Position numbers and translations under genes: made by a program. From positions 26,058,983 to 26,122,982 of the forward strand of contig JABBOT010000003.1 of assembly GCA_016165875.1 (NCBI GenBank): DNA of 64,000 nucleotides. Reading direction: 5' to 3'. A model generated the notes under the pieces. The model had not been told where the DNA came from. It did no database searches and saw nothing but the letters and a program-made list of their open reading frames with translations. This DNA is from Acanthopleura granulata (taxonomy: Eukaryota; Mollusca; Polyplacophora; Chitonida; Chitonidae). Below, piece by piece: positions 43,001 to 54,612 of this stretch; positions within the stretch are counted from its first letter, which is position 1, and the number at the start of each line of letters is the position of its first letter.

Positions 43001-46000
43001 ATTACGTTAAACTTTCGCAAGTTTAAAACTTACCTGTCTCTTCGTTTCTGTCATTGCTCCTCGGTGATCCACTAGATCTATAACTCGCTCGTACATCATG
43101 CCGTTTCCATGACGACCCCGTTGCTGGCCTTCTCCGCGCAAGTCCTGGAGAGTTCCGGTTGCCTGAATGTGTTGTTCTGGAAGGAGAAGGACTTCTAATG
43201 GCGGGAAATGTAACTGGGTAAGGATCCACATCAGCCGAAGGACATTTCTTTACCACGGGCTTAGTTCTTTGCTTCTCCAGCTCTCTTGATTTTGCAACTG
43301 AGTCTGATGGACACAGAATAATATATGAACTTATTTTGAAAAAAAAAATTATTTCAGATGACCCTTTGCATGCTTCTACGCCATTCCACGAGTTACTTTA
43401 TGAATCCTGATCCAAGATGACAGGGTTGTTGGTGGATTTTATCTAGTACTTTAGGAATTAGGAAGTTTTCTGTTCATCGTGCAGCATCGGTTTCCTACAC
43501 CCATAAACCTGATATAATTAACAATTTCTTGAGAACGGTTTAATACTCGACAAATGAAATTCATACCATTCATGCCATTATTGTATTCGTTGTTTATAAT
43601 CAAAGGTTTAAATACCGATAACCTATCTGTGTAAATAATAAAATGCCATAGCGCAACATCCACAATACTATATAATTAATATTAATACCTGTAAGTTAAC
43701 TATAAGTTATCTTGAATAACTCCAGCCCACTGATTCAGAAAAATGAGTATAGTTTTCCTTAACGGAGTATACTCTATTTTTCTGCAAGAATCTACCCATC
43801 CACCATGTCCCGATGATCTTTTCTGGATCAGTCTTGTATATATATACATGCAAGTAATGTTTTATTCCTTATTACATGTACTCCCAGCTTAATGCTGGCC
43901 ATCCTCGTATAAGTGAAATATTCTTGTGTGCGGCGTAAAACACCAATCAAATAAATAAATAAATAGTATTTATTACTTCTGAATTTCGTTAAAACCAGGA
44001 TGCTAAGATCCATTGTCATGAAAAGTCTTACTAAAACTATGACTGAGGTCTTCCTGAAAGATCAAATGGCTTTCTGTATTCTTGCTACAACGCCAAAAAT
44101 TCAGATCAAACACATAATTTTAACCCATTACATAGCACTGCACTGAACACGTCAAACTCCACAGAGTGAACAAATGGTTCAAAAAGACAAAAGGAACAGA
44201 AAAATGTGAGAGAAGACAGAAGTGAGTTGTATACAACAAACCACACATTAAACAATGGCACACAAATTACCATCGAGATGAATACTGATGACTTCTTCTG
44301 AAAGAGTAACCGTTATATTATAATTGTTTCACGTGCTGTTGTAGTTATTTATAGTCATAAGCTTTTCTAACACACTGATACCGCCTTTGAATAGCAAGTC
44401 GTGCGTTATGGTTCCCTTCATTTTATTGGCTATATTAAGTATAAGGCTTTGCTAGCTGCTTTAGTACTTAGGTACCCGTTAGCTTGACATTCAAGTGATA
44501 TATACAAGCTTCCGGCTTACAAGATTTGTATCATTGATATTTTGTGTCTGTGACATTCTTTGTAACTTGTGAATAAACACTTACAAGCACACAAAAAGAG
44601 CCATTGTCCCAGTTCCCCGTAAATCATATTCTCAAATTTTCTAATGATGTCCTTAGCTAGGGTACGGTAGGCGAATGTCATTTAAGTGCATAAATTTTGT
44701 TCACAGCCTAGCCTGTCTCGCCATTGTTTAGTTTAGTTATTGATTGATCAAGAAGGCGAAAACATATTGTAAATGTTTCACGCTTGTTGACATAGCACCA
44801 GTCCTCTAACGCCTGTGCTAATATTTAAGATCTTACTAACAGGATAGACCATGGTATTACGGCTACTAGACCAAGCAGGATGGCACACGTAGAGGTTTAG
44901 TACATTTCAGAGTGAATGAACATGCACTTGGTTGAAATAAAGCCGAGTTTCCTCAGTCCATCGTCATGTTGTTCTCAAATTGGTTAACCATGGAACTATA
45001 ATAGTACACCAAACGATACGTGTTTTTTTACTTAGTTGATAGTTTTGACAGCGGCCATGCTTTGTGAATGGCCCTTTTGGAACAATTCGAGTAAAAGTTG
45101 ATGGTCACCATATCTGAACAAGTTACTGCTTAACAGTTATGGAAATACTTGCGCGTGGGAAATTATAACTGTTTACTTCAAACTTGCTAGACGAACGTTC
45201 TTATATAACATATATCATTAAATTTCTAAGAAGAATGCACTGGTGGAGATTAATACTTGCATGCATATGTGGTAATCTTTGTTTAATTCACAAAGTCACT
45301 ATTTATTGTAAGTTACAAATTTAAAATAAAATTTGTAATTACTTCTATGTTTCAGACCACCGGTTTCAATGTTAACTAATACTTGTAAACTTACATGATA
45401 CAAGTTAAAGGGCAGTTTTTACAGGAATTACATTTAGAAAAGACATTTTCACTTAGTAAGGAATAGGTTATTTCAAGCATATTTGCCTTTGGAAAGAAAG
45501 TCTTCCAAATCCAACTTCCCAAGAACTAAAATAATAGTTTTTTGACGAAATAAAATGAGAAGAGATAAATCACTTTCGCCTTACTGGGTTAATTGGATTT
45601 CTTTTAGTATATCTTTTACAATCTGCAAAGTTATTATGTATGGCTTTCCAGGTTACTGACTGATTTCCAAGCATTTATTGATTTTCTGTCATCTTTGTTG
45701 ATACGCACTAAATGAAGGCTACGTCAATCTTTTAGACATTATTTACATGTGAGATTACAAACTTGTCAGTTCAAGAATGTCTTGACCACTTCGCTTGTCC
45801 AAAGTTTGTCAATGTTGCCTCAACCCTCTGATTGCACTTTAAGTAACCGTTTTCATGATGGGGTAAAATCATACAGCATACATTTGCAAACATCAAGCAA
45901 AATTCCTGATAAGCTTTATAAGTTGAATGTTATGCCAAAATGCCTTTATCAGTCAGTCAGATGATTTCTCATCTCCAAAATTTGCTTTGAGCAAACGTTT

Positions 46001-48463
46001 TATTCATGCTCTGCATTACGGGGCCCTAGTATTACAGGATACTAATACCTAATGTATCGACGTCACGTCACACAAAAAAAAACAAACGTTGGTGTAAGAC
46101 GCTCTAAAGCCGCATTTACTCGACGCGTTTTGTCGTGAGCGACACAGAATTTAGCGAAATGGTCCAGTATGAATTTTCATTTGAATTTAGACGAAAGACA
46201 TGCAGAAACGTGTGAACCCTGTTCCACCCGGACGTTTGTGTTTATATTCATTTATTGGAGCATCTTGTTCCTAAAAATGAGGCACGAATTAAATCCTGAT
46301 TCAGATCCTACGTAAGATTTTAAACTTGATAGGCACTGGACTTCCATGCTTGGTGCTTAGCAGAGAGAGTGTAAGAATGTTGTGGCTGTCTGGCTTGTCA
46401 CGTTTGGCATTACAGTGAGGAAGCACCATAACTAAATCAGCATTTTACACCAGATACAATTTTGGGGTACACCGCCCTGACATGATTGACAGAAAACATT
46501 TATAAGGAAGTTATGCCACAGAAAAACGCAAAAGAAGGAATGACGGCTGTGCTGTTGCAAGCTATCAAAAATGTATCCCACGGTCTGAAAGAGCTGAAAG
46601 CGACAATTCCGAGCAACAAAACAACGCCGTCCGTCTCTAGAGCTGTTTGAGGAAGCTAAAAGAAGAGAAATGCTGGAGATTTAAAATAAAATATGAAATG
46701 TTTACTTGGGGTGTCGATCTATGAGGCCATAAACAGGCTGTTAACACAACCCGTGTAAAAAGCTGCGATTTTACGGTCAACATGTATACAGTGCACGGTA
46801 ACTGTATACAGCTTGTCTGATGAGAGTTAATTTGCCGGTCAATCTATTGTGGTGTTCAAACCCAAACAAGGTGTAAATTACTCCACGTCACTGGCCTCTC
46901 TGGTTCACTGTTTTATCGGGGTAATGTTACTCTTCCGGGCTTTTATACCGGACAAGTTTCAACCAAAACTGGAGGCTAATCCTCTTTGCTCACTATCAAC
47001 ATCATACGGTTGAAAATTTGCCGACGTGACATTAACCCATACTCATGCTTTCATTCTTTGGTCCTTAGATGACTTTTGTAATACGCAACAATGTTACAAA
47101 AATGCCTTTATCATATTATTGTGCAGTGAATCGTGTACAAGGCCTAAAAAAAGTGTATAATTCAGATTTGAACGTGCCCCGAGACGTTTCCATCTTTTGT
47201 GATCTTCAGTTGTACATAAAATACATTGCCCTAAGGCCAGTGTTAAAACACGTCTGTATTGTAGCTATCATGTAACACTTTGGAAACGGTCTGGTTTTCT
47301 GCTTAAAAATCAATAAGTTAGTTTTTAGAGACGAGAGAACAATGTGTAATCTCAAAGTGTGACATGTGGTCACAGTGAAAACTATGAGATCATTGGCCTC
47401 ATTAGCCCAGTAAATCGAAAGTTCATTATTTCTCATATACGCCTCGTTTCGTACAAACCTATTGCCTCACTATTTAGTGTAGTTCATGTAAAAGCAGGGT
47501 ATGTAGGTATGTGTTAAAATAGCAAAATTTAAGGTTTACGTATATCACAGAAAAAGTTTCTTCATTCAAAGACGTAGGGACAGCTTTCTTTATAAAAAGA
47601 AAACTGCCTCTATGCCCTGTCTTCTCAGTGGTGCATATCCACTGCCTGGTCTATATGAAGGGTTTGAGAATTACACAGAAAAACGACCTGGCTTGCTATT
47701 TACTTAAGTCCTTCAGATCTGGAGGTAGCTTGAAGCCTTCTGTTCAGCTGGTATTCTTCTCACCAGAAAATACAAAAACGAACGGTCAAGAAATCTGATA
47801 CCATCTCGGTTCCATATTTGACCACCGCGGGTTTATAATTGCTTGTTGGAGGACAGGATTATAGCAATTGTCTGATATTCAAATCACAACCGTGAGGGGA
47901 ACGCTTTATCTATTAGGCGGATAAATTGGGTTTTAATGCTTGTACATGTATTAACTATATACTTGTCATTATTTTAGTTTTTAGTGCAGTTTTATTCGAA
48001 TTTGTAAAATATGACAGCTCTGTAGATTGTGTCGAGAGTGTTTTAAATAAGTGTGGAACGTAACGTTTTAAAAGGGACATTGGATCTTCATATTTTTGAT
48101 CAATAAAGAAATGATATTTGATGAAAAAACTTTTAGGGATATTTGTTAATCGCATGTTTATTAACAATGGTTCCAATCAAACAGGTCCATTACAACAGAA
48201 AGAAAGGAAATGAAGTGTGTCGATTTTCCTGGACACTTACCTCTGATGGTTGTATTCCTCTTCTGTTCGATCTTTATTTGCCTCAGACTTTCTCTCAGCT
48301 GACGCTCCTCTTTCGACATTTTTGCTGTGGCCATCTTCTTCTGAAGTTCAAGCCCTTTAGTTTTCTTAACCAAAGAGCCGCGCCGGGCAGAATTCTTGGT
48401 CTCTGCATGTTTGAAACTTAACAGACTTTCGTTCAGGTATCTGTCCACCTCACCTTTATCCAT
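39782..48463 (-). CDS. Three-exon gene for a 269-residue basic helical protein
   Basis: Proposed join on the - strand: 48463-48241, 43303-43034, 40098-39782. All junctions have GT/AG and agree in phase 1: CAGAG/GTAAGT, GTCCATCAG/AC, GACAG/GTAAGT and TTTTCCAG/CG. The N-terminal ~75 residues are charged and helical (SKEERQLRESLRQIKIEQKR), with coiled-coil character. The middle exon is Ser/Pro/Arg-rich and probably disordered. The last exon is acidic then basic, with short repeats of Ser (CEQGSSVSSLSSVEDLYWAG), and ends in TAA. Length and N-terminal pattern recall CCDC190-like proteins, but I cannot confirm this. No signal peptide or membrane segment is seen. The function is unknown. Confidence 0.65.
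40895..41085 (+). mobile_element. SINE, family 1, middle part, diverged
   Basis: It contains AATGACCCAGGAGACTCTCA, a CTGTGAGTTCACGTCCAGCT B-box region, CTTCCTCTCCAGTC and CAACCTCCGGATGACGGTCG. The typical AAATA tail is missing. It lies in the last intron of the coiled-coil gene, opposite in sense. Confidence 0.7.
41489..41734 (-). other. Candidate exon with two hydrophobic segments
   Basis: On the - strand a frame runs from an AG near 41735 (GCATTATAGAG) to a perfect donor (CCACTGCTG/GTAAGT). It encodes a hydrophobic stretch (YIALGLCVSSCSLALVACSV), a Lys-rich loop (KIAQLKKAKVKTKLGYVEV) and a second one (LMVLLVVLTFPLL). This looks like two membrane helices joined by a basic loop. It lies in the last intron of the coiled-coil gene, does not fit that gene's phase at its exit, and no partner exons were found. 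It may be a stray exon, a relic or chance. Confidence 0.25.
43034..43303 (-). CDS. Coiled-coil gene, exon 2
   Basis: The acceptor CTGTGTCCATCAG and donor GTAAGT flank 270 bases. The peptide begins SVAKSRELEKQRTKPVVKKC and continues with Ser, Pro and Arg clusters (RSPSPSRTTHS, GLARRRPATGSSWKRHDV). It is probably disordered and possibly a phosphorylation target. Confidence 0.7.
43885..43964 (+). mobile_element. SINE fragment, family 1 (3' tail)
   Basis: AATGCTGGCCATCCTCGTAT, AAGTGAAATATTCTTGTG, GCGTAAAACACCAATCAAAT and AAATA units. It is a well-preserved tail. Confidence 0.9.
46513..46650 (+). other. Short frame of 45 codons, uncertain
   Basis: ATG opens MPQKNAKEGMTAVLLQAIKN and the frame ends SVSRAV before TGA. 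The next frame (+1) stays open across the stop and continues as a charged helical string (SLELFEEAKRREMLEI) to a TAA. This pattern could mean a frameshifted remnant of a basic helical protein, or chance. No start or splice context supports a live gene. Confidence 0.2.
48241..48463 (-). CDS. Coiled-coil gene, exon 1
   Basis: ATG opens MDKGEVDRYLNESLLSFKHA. The exon is 223 bases and ends CATCAGAG before GTAAGT. It is Lys/Arg/Glu-rich. The start is the first ATG in a frame that closes upstream. Confidence 0.7.
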
Positions 48464-49647
48464 GATTGCTCCACGAATCCGTTCTCTGTTTGATGGCAGA
48501 CGAAGCGGAAAACACTTTTTCGGTGGAGTAACGTTTTTTTTTGGGCGTTGACGTCACTTTAAATCAACGTGTTTTACTTGAGAACCTGTGACCATCCCCA
48601 GAAATGGCAACGAGGGCCACGTAACATCTGTACACATACACTCAGCTAGTTATCAGGTCAGCTACTGATCGGATTGTACACAGCAATGGGCCAGCCTGCT
48701 GACGTCCCCGGGGTACACCACGGTCTTATCGCGGTCCACAAACAATCTCCTGGCCCTAGAGACTTAACGTCGGGATGGAAGGCTAATTTAGTCCAGGTCT
48801 CTTTACCATGGACTGAACTTCCCTCCCAGATGTGATCGGGACACTATTTAATTTGACCACATGCCGAGGTCAGCTAGACGGAGCCCTGATAAAGTTTCGT
48901 TGGAATTGTCGCCCAACAACGTTAACTTAAGTAACGCTTACACTATATACAGGTACGATATAATGGCTCCGTCACGTCGAATGTAGATATAGGTCTACTC
49001 ATTTAGTTTCCGTTGATCATTGCTGGACATTCCTTCGGCTTACCGTATTCTTTTTGAGTGTAGTCCTCAAAATTTATCACAGCTTCAAATGAACGATCAC
49101 GAAATCCATGAATCCTTCCTTGTCTGCAAAGCATCATTTCTGATATGACTATAAGCCGGTATTACGAAGTTCGTGATCAGCAATAATTGCGGCGATCCGG
49201 TCATAGTATTACACCTATGTGACTGATGTTTGACGAACTACAACATGCTCATGTTGAACCTTGTTTTCAATGGTGTGTAAGGTTAAATGAAATAGGTCAC
49301 CTCTGGCTTTGTGGTTTTACCACGTATGCCACTGTTTTCGAAGATCCACTCAGCTTTGTACACAGACAACTTAGTGGAGAAAGTAAAAACAAACCTGTCC
49401 AGTTCAATGTATTGAATTGAGAAAACATCGCCTTGTCTCTCACTGTTTACAGTTTATGGTTTACAATCTCTCGGAAGCTGACGTAAATTTCAACAGACTG
49501 TCGTCAGAGTATGGCGAAAAAAACCCAAAGTAGATCACTTCTAATCGTTAATTATTCACTACCTCAGATCAGGGAAATTGTAAACATGCCGTCAACTGAA
49601 GCAACTCATGAGACTCTTAACTAAATAGCGGCCATATTTGTACTGCA

Positions 49648-49734
49648 ACTACCCGATTTCCTCTCATTGGAAACGTTTGGGTAAGTGAAATATTCTTGAG
49701 TATGGCGCAAAAATCCAGCAAAATAAATAAATGA
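49648..49734 (+). mobile_element. SINE fragment, family 1 (3' tail)
   Basis: CTACCCGATTTCCTCTCATT, GTAAGTGAAATATTCTTGAG, TATGGCGCAAAAATCCAGCA and AAATAAATAAATG. Confidence 0.8.
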
Positions 49735-50556
49735 ATTTCACTGCAACTAAGACGGGAAGCAGTTCTTGAAATATAAGGTGGCCAGGTGTACAGGTAGCAT
49801 GGTGTCCTTATACACCAGAGGTCTTACTGGAAGATGCTTGGTTTCACGCGACAGGAATGGTGTGTGCTCCGCAAATCCACAGAATCATCCAGGCACTGTC
49901 CCGTTGAACTGGTAAACAGCTGGCATTGTTTCCAGTGGCCTTCAAATTGCAGCTTGCGAAAGTCAAGGAACTGTCTCTAGCTACCACTACGTTGTACATG
50001 AAAAGCACGAACAGCCGTTAAACATTTATCTTTCAAAACGTACCCAAATAGATTATTTATGTTACCCTTCTCAATTTTATGCTTCTACTGAGTGAAGGAG
50101 GTATTGACTGTAGAGCCCAGTCAAGGTCATTCACATTTGAGTGTTCATGCAGTTGTGTACAGAGTTTGAAAACTCTTGTGTTCGGTGTTATCTACTTATT
50201 TCAAAAGGTTGTAACTGCTTAATAACCTCAGATTTAATCACTTAAGTGAATCTAATTGTTTGTGAAGCCCAACATCTCATTGCTAGGAGAGCCCCAGTTA
50301 TAAGTGATCCAATTACTCAACCAGATCTATAGTGACAAAGGAACCCCACGTATAACAGTCTATGGAGCCCGATCTTCACTCGTCTAAGGAGCCTGGCATC
50401 TAATTACCCACTGTAGCTACGGGACTTCAAGAAAGAATTCAGAGTCAGAAACACTCATTCAGCGTTCACAAACGTTTTGTTGATTCGCAGAAAAAGACGT
50501 CCTAGTTACACGACAACTAAACATTGTTAAAGATGTCAACTATCTGCCAAGTGACC

Positions 50557-50890
50557 GCCTCGTAGACCTAGTGATTAGAGCGTCCAGGGTCGGAAGATCC
50601 GGGATCAATCCCGGGTTCAATCAAACCAAAGACTTTAAATATGGTACTTGTTACTGCCTCGCTTGGCGCTTAATACAGAGAGGTTAGAGCAAGGAAACAG
50701 GACTTGTCAGCCCTGTGGCAATGTAATGTGACGGGTGTTGTTCATGACTTCGGCACATTGCTCCAGCGGGAGGAGGACTTTGGCGGCATGGACACGCCCT
50801 GGTATAAGAAGACACAGTACATTTGTACATTCAAGGACTCTTCGTCGTCATACGACAGAAAAGTTATAAAGGATGACGTAATACATATCA
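50557..50890 (+). mobile_element. tRNA-derived SINE, family 2, nearly complete
   Basis: The head CGCCTCGTAGACCTAGTGAT and GATCCGGGATCAATCCCGGG (B-box region) is followed by CCAAAGACTTTAAATATGG, GCCTCGCTTGGCGC, a GGTTAGAGCAAGGAAACAGG block, and AAGAAGACACAGTAC with TCGTCATACGACAG near the end. A 65-codon open frame inside it (50704-50901) belongs to the element and is not a host gene. Confidence 0.75.
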
Positions 50891-51205
50891 ACTATAAGTA
50901 ATGCTCATTCTGTGGTTACTTGTTTAGCTCACAATCTTAAACACAAAGTATTTGTGTTAGCATACAGCGTTATTCATAAAAACTCATACACTAAGAGATC
51001 TGACTTATACTCTAAATGGAGAGGTATATAAGTTTTATTGTTCTATGTGAAGTTACACTGTTTATGTATAACCAGGTAGCAATGGAAAGTGTGGTAACAT
51101 TTACCATTTCTCATGAAAAGCTCAATTTTGTGCATATGTAATTACGGCTTCTGAATTGCCTGTATTTTCATATTTCATAATCATGTAGACGATTATTCTG
51201 TTTTC

Positions 51206-51411
51206 TCATCTGTAGGGTAGTCCATAGTCCCGGTAGGCTTTGCTCCGTAAATTAATCTTGTAGGTATAATTTTTGAATGTGACAGGTTTGTATTTATCCG
51301 GGCCGTCTAGGCATCGGACATCAAAATCATCATACAATGCCGGGAAATACGTTAGCGATTGTCTGTCTGTTTGTTTGGAAGCCAGGTCAGGCGGAATAGA
51401 ATCCGACGAAA
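51206..51411 (-). pseudogene. Oxygenase copy A, C-terminal exon
   Basis: The acceptor is CTCTATCGTCCAG. In phase 0 the exon starts FRRIL. One base out of frame it continues IPPDLASKQTDRQSLTYFPA ... YKPVTFKNYTYKINL ... YGLPYR and TGA. Family proteins read HRV.IP at this point, so the His appears to be Arg and one base is missing. Confidence 0.6.
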
Positions 51412-51471
51412 CTGGACGATAGAGAATATTAGCACATCAGTACATCACTGATGCATCTGGATATAAACGGT

Positions 51472-51632
51472 TTATTTATGAATTTATTTGATTGGGATTT
51501 TACGCCGTAGTCAAGAATATTTGACTTAAACGACGGCGGCTAGCATTATTGTTGGAGGAAACCTAGCAGAACGCCGGGCAAATCCACAACCATCCACAGG
51601 CTGCTGGCGAACCTTCCCACGTACAGTCAGAG
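51472..51632 (-). mobile_element. SINE, family 1, partial
   Basis: Reverse-complement copy: TTTATTTGATTGGGATTTTA, CGCCGTAGTCAAGAATATTT, ACGACGGCGGCTAGCATTAT, ACAACCATCCACAGGCTGCT and CCCACGTACAGTCAGAGAGG. It sits in the last intron of oxygenase copy A. Confidence 0.85.
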
Positions 51633-51779
51633 AGGAATATACAGGCTTTGTTTTGCTTTTAAAAGACTTTGCCGTAAGGCAAACCTAATGTGTAGGCCTA
51701 TATGAACGACGCAGAATGTAGCTGTTCAGTTCAAAGTTGTGTCAAGGCTGAAAATCACAAGTGACTAAGACAGACTTAC

Positions 51780-51890
51780 GGGAGCTTTGGGTCTGTCGCT
51801 GGTCCATCTCTGCATGAGTTTGCCGACTAACAGGATCACGATGCCCGGGATGTACGGTACAGCCAACCACTCGCCGGAGTCCCTCCTAGT
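51780..51890 (-). pseudogene. Oxygenase copy A, VP-x-PG / QRWT exon
   Basis: This 37-codon exon occurs in all three copies with identical length. It contains GEWLAVPYIPG and LMQRWTSDR, matching the family block W..VP..PG..V.N.GD..QRWTN.R. Confidence 0.8.
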
Positions 51891-52343
51891 CTGTATATAT
51901 ACGTAAATGAAATTAGTATGGCACTTTAGGACAGATCTTTGTAAATTTCGCAAAACGTATATCATACAATCGTGCTATAACGATAAGGATTATGGTTGAT
52001 TCTATACAGGATTTTCGGTCAAACTGGATTTTCGTTTTAACTGAAAAATGTTTACTGCGCAATTATTACCACAGTCGACTGCATACACGGAAGTATTATT
52101 ATCGATACACAGAAATGACATATTCTGGCAATAAAAATGGCAATAAATAGACATAACGTATGAAATTAATTCACTTTCTCAAAACGTATCTCTCTTGATT
52201 CCGTCAGCAATTCTTAACTATTCAATAGAGCCGGGACGCAAAACTTTAGTCGTAGGTTGACATAGGTAAGGTACTGCGCATGTCTCAGAGCTTGTGCTGA
52301 AAGGGTTTATTATAGAGAATGGGAACGAGATTTGTTTTGTCAC

Positions 52344-52435
52344 CTCTAGCCCTCCAGTGCTGTCCTGGTAGATGAGGTTTACTGTGCCAATGTTGCAATG
52401 CTCGTAGAAGCGAAGCTGCCCAGGTTGAGGTGCTG
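52344..52435 (-). pseudogene. Oxygenase copy A, metal-site exon (HxD changed to HxN)
   Basis: The acceptor is TTAGTTACAG and the donor GTGACA. The 30 codons align with RFHEHFDIGTLPIIYQE of copy B and with the family's HxD(Y/F)G block. The Asp ligand is Asn. Confidence 0.75.
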
Positions 52436-52900
52436 CTGTAACTAATAGCTATGCCATTGCATGCAGGTTGTTTTATGTATTGTACAGTATTAAACAACAT
52501 ACAAAGGGATATTGTGTAAGCTGCTTTACTTGGCTTGTAGCTTTCCGGTATGAGGCATACCAACAACAGTAGCAATTGCTCAGTGCCTGATGATGTATTG
52601 AAAAATGGAATCGAATTTGCAACCTCACTGCTCAGAATCTAGCGACATCCTCTTAATAACTCTAGGACCCCTCCCCCCAAAAATACGAAAACAAAATTTT
52701 AGCTCCATGTAAACTATACATGACAAATTCACCCAGGTAACCTACTGACTTACAGTTATTTACGAAAATCACCGAGTATTGCCATAATTATAGCTATTTA
52801 CCAAAGTTAATATCCGGAAACTGGCTTTCAGCTACTTAGCTGAATCATCGTGGTTCTGATTTACAGCAACCGAACATCCTAGTAATGATTTACATGCAGC

Positions 52901-52990
52901 TACTTACCAAACTTATCTTGGTTCTGATTTACAGTTACTTACCAAACTTATCTTGGTTCTGATTTACAGTTACTTACCAAACTCATCTGG
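52901..52990. repeat. 35-bp tandem repeat, about 2.6 units
   Basis: TACTTACCAAACTTATCTTG followed by GTTCTGATTTACAGT repeats at 52901, 52936 and 52971. Confidence 0.9.
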
Positions 52991-53369
52991 GTATCGGTGA
53001 TATAGAGCATCTCACATTTCCGCGAAGTGGTCCATGTGATAACATGGAAGACCGTAAGTTACACGACAGAATATATTTGCCCTGCATGTTTACGCAGTGT
53101 GGTGGAACAGGCAGTGTACAATAACAACACAGCCCCCGACCCCAGTCTGCCAACACGCCATGAACATTCACTTGATATTTCCCAGTTTACAAATCGATAA
53201 TTCAAGTAAAATGTTTATTTTCGTTCGATGAATTGCTAAGACTGTGGTATGAGAGCAAAAAGTCTTGTTGTGTAAAGGACGTCAGTACGAATGCTTTAAT
53301 TAAATAATATAAACCAATGGTACACATGCATGTATATGACATTAAAATCGGACACGAAAGGAGGAAAAT

Positions 53370-53690
53370 CCATCATACTGGAGCCGTGATGATAGCTTTC
53401 CTTTTTTTAAAATATGGTAACAGAGCTGTGATAAAGTCTTTGCTAGGCCACAGTATTGTAATGGAGCTGTGACACTGTCGTCCATATATTACCATATGGC
53501 CAAAACACACGCGATTCTGTCTTCTTTAACTTACAATACAGTGAGAGAGCCATGATTTTTGCATACATCTTACAGCATGGTAATAGAACCACGGTCTTCT
53601 CTACCCTATCTTATGATGTGATAACAGAGGTGTGATGCTGAATTCCCTCTCTTACAATACAGTCAACATTAGTTCCTTTACATAGTGCCA
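53370..53690. repeat. Degenerate repeat of GAGCTGTGAT-type motifs
   Basis: Motifs such as CAGAGCTGTGAT, TGGAGCTGTGAC, GAGAGCCATGAT and CAGAGGTGTGAT, often near TTACAATACAGT, recur about every 40-80 bp. The period is irregular. It is an old tandem array or several related fragments. Confidence 0.4.
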
Positions 53691-53755
53691 AGGGGTGGCA
53701 TGTCTGAGAATGTAAAATAAAGTTGTGTGAAGCTGGAGTACAGACAAACCTTTAA

Positions 53756-53857
53756 TCACAATCCGACTTCCAGCACGTCAAAGACACATTTGGGCAATTC
53801 CCGAAGCTCGTAATACACGGTCAGAGCAGCTTGCTTGTATTCAGCTGCCTCCTCGGC
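53756..53857 (-). pseudogene. Oxygenase copy A, helical exon with in-frame TGA
   Basis: After the acceptor CTGTAGCTCTAG the frame gives 33 codons (AEEAAEYKQAALTVYYELRE ... VFDVLEVGL) and then TGA. Family members keep a Gly/Leu-rich helix through this point, so the stop is most simply a nonsense change. A possible donor (AAAG/GTTTGT) lies 6 bases after the stop. Confidence 0.6.
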
Positions 53858-54295
53858 CTAGAGCTACAGAAGTGATAAGTGGTATGTCCGTTCGATAGAT
53901 AAGAACGTGTAACAGGTTTCCAAGTGTCTTCATTATACGTCTAAAAAATATACACCTTCACATTTGCTCGGCGCAACCATGCATAACAATCTGGACAAAC
54001 AAGCAACTGACTACTTTCTATTAGTACCCATAAATCAACTCCAGTTTCGAAGCTTTTATTCTTGAAGCACTAGGCGTGGTGTACTTTGGTCAAGGAAACA
54101 GCTCCAGCTTTATTATCGTTTGTGTGGCAAAAACCTGATATTAATGCCTTAAAAGACCCTTGCTGACCATCTCGCCTTAAGCGTTGCCTTGGCCCCAGCC
54201 CTTGACACACGGGGCGATAGATAGAGGGTATGTTCGCTGCTTGGCGACAAGCAATGGTTTTGTTCCAGCACTCCCATTCTCTCTCTTTCAACAAA

Positions 54296-54355
54296 CCTGG
54301 TCGCCGTCATAAAAGTGAAAAATCCTGACTTCGATGTTCAACACCAATCGAATAC
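54296..54355 (+). mobile_element. SINE fragment, family 1 (3' tail)
   Basis: CTGGTCGCCGTCATAAAAGT, GAAAAATCCTGACTTCG and CAACACCAATCGAATA. It is short and diverged. Confidence 0.55.
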
Positions 54356-54612
54356 ATAGTCGGTTTAAAGTCATCACGTTACCGTTTTTCTATCATCAAA
54401 AGCCACATTTAGTTAATATAATTAATGTAAAGTAATTACATCGTATTACATCTCTTTCTTTGCCTTTACAAAGAATCCGTTTATCAGCTGATGTATATAT
54501 TTGCTCTGTACTTTATAACACAGATATCCGCCACTGTCTCATAATACCAGGACATTGGCAAACATTATAAACTGATGACAAAGTACGGTTCAAGAACAGC
54601 CAGAATACTTAC

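Larger units (their letters stand above)
43304..48240. other. Intron 1 of the coiled-coil gene
   Basis: About 4.9 kb. It holds a SINE tail at 43885-43964 and a short + strand frame at 46513-46650. The rest shows nothing I can name. Confidence 0.5.
48464..51205. other. Region upstream of the coiled-coil gene
   Basis: It should contain the - strand promoter of the coiled-coil gene just above 48463, in CpG-containing DNA. Two SINEs lie here (49648-49734 and 50557-50890). No further gene was recognised. Confidence 0.45.

Noticed and set aside
50704..50901. 65-codon frame that looks protein-like
   Set aside because: It lies inside a tRNA-derived SINE of family 2, whose head and tail blocks flank it on both sides.
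54070..54294. 74-codon - strand frame inside oxygenase copy A
   Set aside because: It does not match any part of the oxygenase family and does not fit the phases of the flanking exons.
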